This document shows, one piece after another, positions 61,087 to 64,000 of a stretch of 64,000 nt of DNA. Below the pieces are notes generated by a model. That model worked only from the letters and a program-made list of their open reading frames with translations, ran no database searches and was not told the DNA's origin. The stretch is from a bacterium C-53 (lineage in GTDB: Bacteria; Bacillota; Clostridia; Lachnospirales; Lachnospiraceae). The position numbers were made by a program, and so were the translations under genes. How positions within the stretch are numbered: the stretch's first letter is position 1; each line of letters begins with the position of its first letter. The DNA is taken from positions 62,001-126,000 of the forward strand of contig RAZD01000007.1 in assembly GCA_003612525.1 (NCBI GenBank), given 5' to 3'.

Positions 61087-62520
61087 TCACCTCTTTTCAT
61101 ATCCATAGCTTCTTTTAATTTTAAATGCATATCCAAATCTGCTGGTAACATTTACTTCTGCTTCCATAAAATCCAGACAGCCATCCATTATAAACTGCCG
61201 ATTCCCCGCTGTCTTTCTCAGATTCAGTTCAATCACATCCATACACCTGTATACCTTCTGAACCCTGTTCTGAAAGTAAAGAAAAATTTGAAGATAATCT
61301 TCATACGACAGACCATTTTCACTGCTCTTTCCATTTCCCAGATGTTCCCTAAAATTACCAATATGTTCAATCGCAAAATTCCAGTCGCCTTTCATTTTTA
61401 ATAAAGGAACTTTTCCGCCACTCAAAAGCACCCGAATATCCACAATGCTTTCCACAAACGCCCATGAAAACAACAATGTATATTTAATAAACTCTGTCAA
61501 CAACGGCGCTCCGCAAGCTGCTGCAATCACCGCTGCCAAAGCTTCCGCTTCCGCCTGTTTTTCACCGTCACGGAATAAAAAAATCACATTTGATGCCTCC
61601 CTGATCCTGATCAGTTTATTTACAACCAGCTTCAGGTTTTCAGAATCTGAATTTTTCCCACAAAGAATGTACTCTATTTCATATTCAAGCGCCTCATGAT
61701 GAAATGGCTTTGTATATGAAGAATATTTTTTCTCTATGTATTTTCCAAATAACATTTCATTTAAAGGTGAATTTAAGGTTTCTCCGTCATATAAAACACT
61801 GTTCCCTTCCTGAAGTTCTCTGTGAGATGCCAGATCGGATACTGAAAATTTCTTATCCGACACAGTCATCCCCTCCTGCATCACCAGCTCAAAGAAACCG
61901 CTTCTTGAATGATTTACATCATCCGCCGGGTTCTCTATATCTATCGCTCGGCCTTCGTTGGCGTCCTCTGACGAGGCTTTCCTTTCATAAAGACGTTCTT
62001 CAGATCGCTTTCTTTCATTATCGATATTTCTGCCTTCTACTCCGCAGCTTTGATAATTATGTATATGTTTTCTTAATTTATTTATAATACTGATGCCATA
62101 TACATCTTTCATATAATGGACTGCCTGTTTTTTGAAACTATCACCCTGATAATCTGTGGCAAGTGAAAATTCTATAACATCTGCACGCTCTGCCATTAAC
62201 CCGGTAAAATCCGCCGCGCCAAACACCGCAGGGTCGTTTTGTACCCTTAAATTATGATTCATATAATCTCTTAAATGTTCTGCCGCATTAAATGGGCCTG
62301 ATATACCACTTCCGTACGAAGTATCAATGAAGTAGAGATCGTATTGGTTTAACAGTTCTCTGTTATATTCAGCAAATACAGAATACAATCCCATGTCCAT
62401 AGCGCTTTCCAATTTTAATCGCATGCCTGCCACTCTCACACTCTCAATCCCTGCAAACAGAACAGAAAGAATAAGACATAATATCAGGCTTAAAAAAACC
62501 GTAATTTGACCTCTCTTCAT
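61087..62520 (-). CDS. DUF5702-like Tad-associated membrane protein
   Basis: A 477-residue protein from the ATG at 62520 (GGAGG 7 bases upstream; a TTG at 62526 abuts it). A hydrophobic N-terminus (GQITVFLSLILCLILSVLFAGIES) resembles a TadG/pseudopilin signal, followed by a large extracellular domain with helical, charged segments (about 40-470). Similar proteins accompany Flp pilins in Lachnospiraceae. The role may be in pilus length or surface display; inference. Confidence 0.75.
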   Translation of the reverse strand: MKRGQITVFLSLILCLILSVLFAGIESVRVAGMRLKLESAMDMGLYSVFAEYNRELLNQYDLYFIDTSYGSGISGPFNAAEHLRDYMNHNLRVQNDPAVFGAADFTGLMAERADVIEFSLATDYQGDSFKKQAVHYMKDVYGISIINKLRKHIHNYQSCGVEGRNIDNERKRSEERLYERKASSEDANEGRAIDIENPADDVNHSRSGFFELVMQEGMTVSDKKFSVSDLASHRELQEGNSVLYDGETLNSPLNEMLFGKYIEKKYSSYTKPFHHEALEYEIEYILCGKNSDSENLKLVVNKLIRIREASNVIFLFRDGEKQAEAEALAAVIAAACGAPLLTEFIKYTLLFSWAFVESIVDIRVLLSGGKVPLLKMKGDWNFAIEHIGNFREHLGNGKSSENGLSYEDYLQIFLYFQNRVQKVYRCMDVIELNLRKTAGNRQFIMDGCLDFMEAEVNVTSRFGYAFKIKRSYGYEKR

Positions 62521-62535
62521 TGACAAACCTCCACT

Positions 62536-62706
62536 TTATACAGTATTGCTTTGCTTTGTAATCTTTTCAAAAATGTTCTTTACAATTTTTGTTAAATTAT
62601 CACGGAACAAAATTACAATACCAATCAAGACCACAAGAATCAGTATCATCTCAACTGTACCAATTCCATCTTCTTCTCTTATAAAATTTTTTATTTTCTC
62701 TGCCAT
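62536..62706 (-). CDS. Flp1-family type IVb pilin, 56 residues
   Basis: A short frame from ATG at 62706 to TAA at 62536 reads MAEKIKNFIREEDGIGTVEM, then a hydrophobic helix ILILVVLIGIVILF, then a charged tail. The leader-hydrophobic-core pattern with Glu at position 5 after the cleavable glycine (GIGTVE) is that of a Flp-type pilin. It is placed between the TadC-like and DUF5702-like genes, the usual place for the pilin. It is easily missed because of its length. Confidence 0.88.
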   Translation of the reverse strand: MAEKIKNFIREEDGIGTVEMILILVVLIGIVILFRDNLTKIVKNIFEKITKQSNTV

Positions 62707-62730
62707 TATTCTTCACCCCCTTTCACCATA

Positions 62731-63996
62731 CTAAATGGAAAATGACATAAATGCCGGAACAATAATTATCACAAGTACAACAATCAGCATCAGTCCCATC
62801 GGAAGCAGAAGTTTTGTTCCGGCTTCTTCTCCAAGTTTCTTTGCGAGATTTTTTCTGTCCTCAAAAGCCTCTTTTTCTTCTGCCTCAAGCATAAGCAATA
62901 ATCCTGTACTGCCTTTTTTCAGATTTTGCGATAAAAGCGCTGAAAATTTTAAATACTCGCGTACCTTACATCGATTTCCAAATCTTATGTAAGCATCCCC
63001 TTCTGAAATTCCACTCTTCATCTCTCTGACAGTCAGAAGCATCTCTTCATAGGCAAATTGTTTCCTATGCTGTTTCTCCTCATAGTCTGCTGAAATCTTA
63101 CAGAAAGCAGCACGAAGGGTCATTCCCGCACCAACCAGAAGCATCATCTTACTCACAATTTCCGGATAATCCTTTTTCATCTGCAATTCTCTTTCCTTTA
63201 CTTCCTTGCTTAGATCATTGTCTTTTCCAAGATAAATCAGAAATGAAGCTGCAATAAAAAGCACAAACAAATAGAAACCATTCTCTGATTTATGTACTTT
63301 ATAGGAAAGCGGCGTTCCGGCATATTGTTTTGGCAAAACCATTTCAGGATACTCTTCGCTCGATTTCTCATTCGCTAAAACCATTTCCTCCAGTTTCTTT
63401 TGAAAAAGTTCCTTCTCTGTATATGGTTTTGGATATACACAGATCAAAAACTGATGCTCCATCTGTCTGTCGTAGTACTCAAGAACCGCTGTAATCTTTA
63501 CAATTGTCCCGTCTGCGTCCGTATTTTCTTCCTGAATCATTCCATTTCCGCTAATGACAGAATAGTTATCTGTTTTCCAGGAAATACCTACCGGATACCC
63601 TTCCAGGCGTTCCACAAAGTTCAGATCATGCTGAATCTTCTTAAGAGAACTATTCTCACCTAACACTGCCTGCTCCAGCTTCGGTACCATCTCCTCAAAA
63701 GCAAGATCTGTCTCCTCCTCTGTCCATTTACGCTCTCCCACCGTAATGGTAAAATCTCTTTTCAGTGTCTGGTCCCCGGAATAAATATCTACCTCCAACA
63801 CCCTTTCACCGCCTCCGGCAGGATTTCTTGGAATGAAAAAATGATTATAGATATCTGATTGAAAATAGGTATGGACTGTAAGAAAAAATGCCAGTGTATT
63901 TCCAATAAAAATTATGAAAAGCATAAGTCCTATTTTTTCGGTATAATAGATTTCCCGTACTTTCCGAATATCTTCAAGAGGATATAAGATCTGCAT
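62731..63996 (-). CDS. TadC/TadB-like type II/IV secretion inner-membrane protein (possibly incomplete)
   Basis: A 421-residue protein beginning 4 bases from the window edge. It has a membrane segment near residues 24-43, a long soluble part (about 45-230), a second membrane segment near 240-255, and a C-terminal part (about 275-400) with the T2SSF-type motif ILVGAGMTLRAAFCKI and LPMGLMLIVVLVIIIVPAFM as the last segment. T2SSF proteins form the inner-membrane platform of Tad pili. The true start could be upstream beyond the window. The long extracytoplasmic insert is unusual. Confidence 0.75.
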   Translation of the reverse strand: MQILYPLEDIRKVREIYYTEKIGLMLFIIFIGNTLAFFLTVHTYFQSDIYNHFFIPRNPAGGGERVLEVDIYSGDQTLKRDFTITVGERKWTEEETDLAFEEMVPKLEQAVLGENSSLKKIQHDLNFVERLEGYPVGISWKTDNYSVISGNGMIQEENTDADGTIVKITAVLEYYDRQMEHQFLICVYPKPYTEKELFQKKLEEMVLANEKSSEEYPEMVLPKQYAGTPLSYKVHKSENGFYLFVLFIAASFLIYLGKDNDLSKEVKERELQMKKDYPEIVSKMMLLVGAGMTLRAAFCKISADYEEKQHRKQFAYEEMLLTVREMKSGISEGDAYIRFGNRCKVREYLKFSALLSQNLKKGSTGLLLMLEAEEKEAFEDRKNLAKKLGEEAGTKLLLPMGLMLIVVLVIIIVPAFMSFSI

Positions 63997-64000
63997 TTTG

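Noticed and set aside
1-64000. CRISPR array, prophage, insertion sequence or tRNA cluster
   Set aside because: No regular direct repeats with spacers, no integrase or transposase, no phage structural genes and no tRNA-like cloverleaf were seen by eye.

Overview
The window is a bacterial chromosome segment of moderate-to-low GC with Gram-positive features: strong GGAGG ribosome-binding sites, occasional TTG/GTG starts, a large (about 265-nt) SRP RNA of the Firmicutes type, LicT antitermination, a BlaI/M56 pair, CsoR/CopA, a GntR/YtrA-type ABC locus and a Tad pilus locus with Flp1 and DUF5702-like proteins. Together these suggest an anaerobic Lachnospiraceae-like clostridium; the species cannot be named from sequence alone. 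I see no prophage, insertion sequence, CRISPR array or tRNA gene.

Layout. 1-2 kb: end of a two-component system and an AraC regulator. 2.2-7.6 kb (+): a five-gene sugar catabolic operon (Gfo/Idh/MocA dehydrogenase, TIM-barrel isomerase/epimerase, XylA-like isomerase, PfkB kinase, class II aldolase) without a recognisable transporter. 7.6-12.2 kb (-): metG, an alpha/beta hydrolase, a DUF1002 protein and a GNAT enzyme. 12.3-17.1 kb: DUF885 peptidase-like protein, D-lactate dehydrogenase-like protein, GlgX-like debranching enzyme. 17.2-24.8 kb: LacI repressor divergent from a sugar ABC transporter, GH43 enzyme and nucleoside-hydrolase-like protein. 24.8-27.4 kb (-): a YtrA-like GntR regulator with its ABC exporter, under a clear promoter/operator. 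27.5-31.8 kb (-): nfo, then licT-PTS-chbG with two RAT/terminator modules. 32-36 kb: threonine aldolase and BlaI/BlaR1-like pair with tandem operators. 36-41 kb: PPK2-type enzyme, secreted beta-helix-like protein, and a two-gene minimal SUF (SMS) system. 41-46 kb: GH3 enzyme, CopA with fused CopZ-like tail, CsoR, SRP RNA. 46-54 kb: dGTPase, NYN-LOTUS protein, SAH hydrolase with an SAH/MTA deaminase, 2-hydroxyacid dehydrogenase, pgi. 54-58 kb (+): TSCPD protein, a striking four-hairpin array, murG, rhomboid, flavodoxin/SCP2 protein, HIT. 58-64 kb (-): a Tad pilus locus (FHA, TadE-like, prepilin peptidase, Cys-rich TadE-like, DUF5702-like, a 56-residue Flp1 pilin, TadC-like).

The most unusual observations are the transporter-less dehydrogenase/isomerase/kinase/aldolase operon with a 35-nt near-perfect palindrome inside its kinase gene, tandem hairpin elements sharing a GATTGAAAA/TTTTCAATC stem at two distant sites, the CopA-CopZ fusion with a possible internal start, the standalone SMS pair, and Tad components carrying duplicated Cys/His modules. 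Everything here is read by eye: families are assigned from motifs, and substrates are inference.
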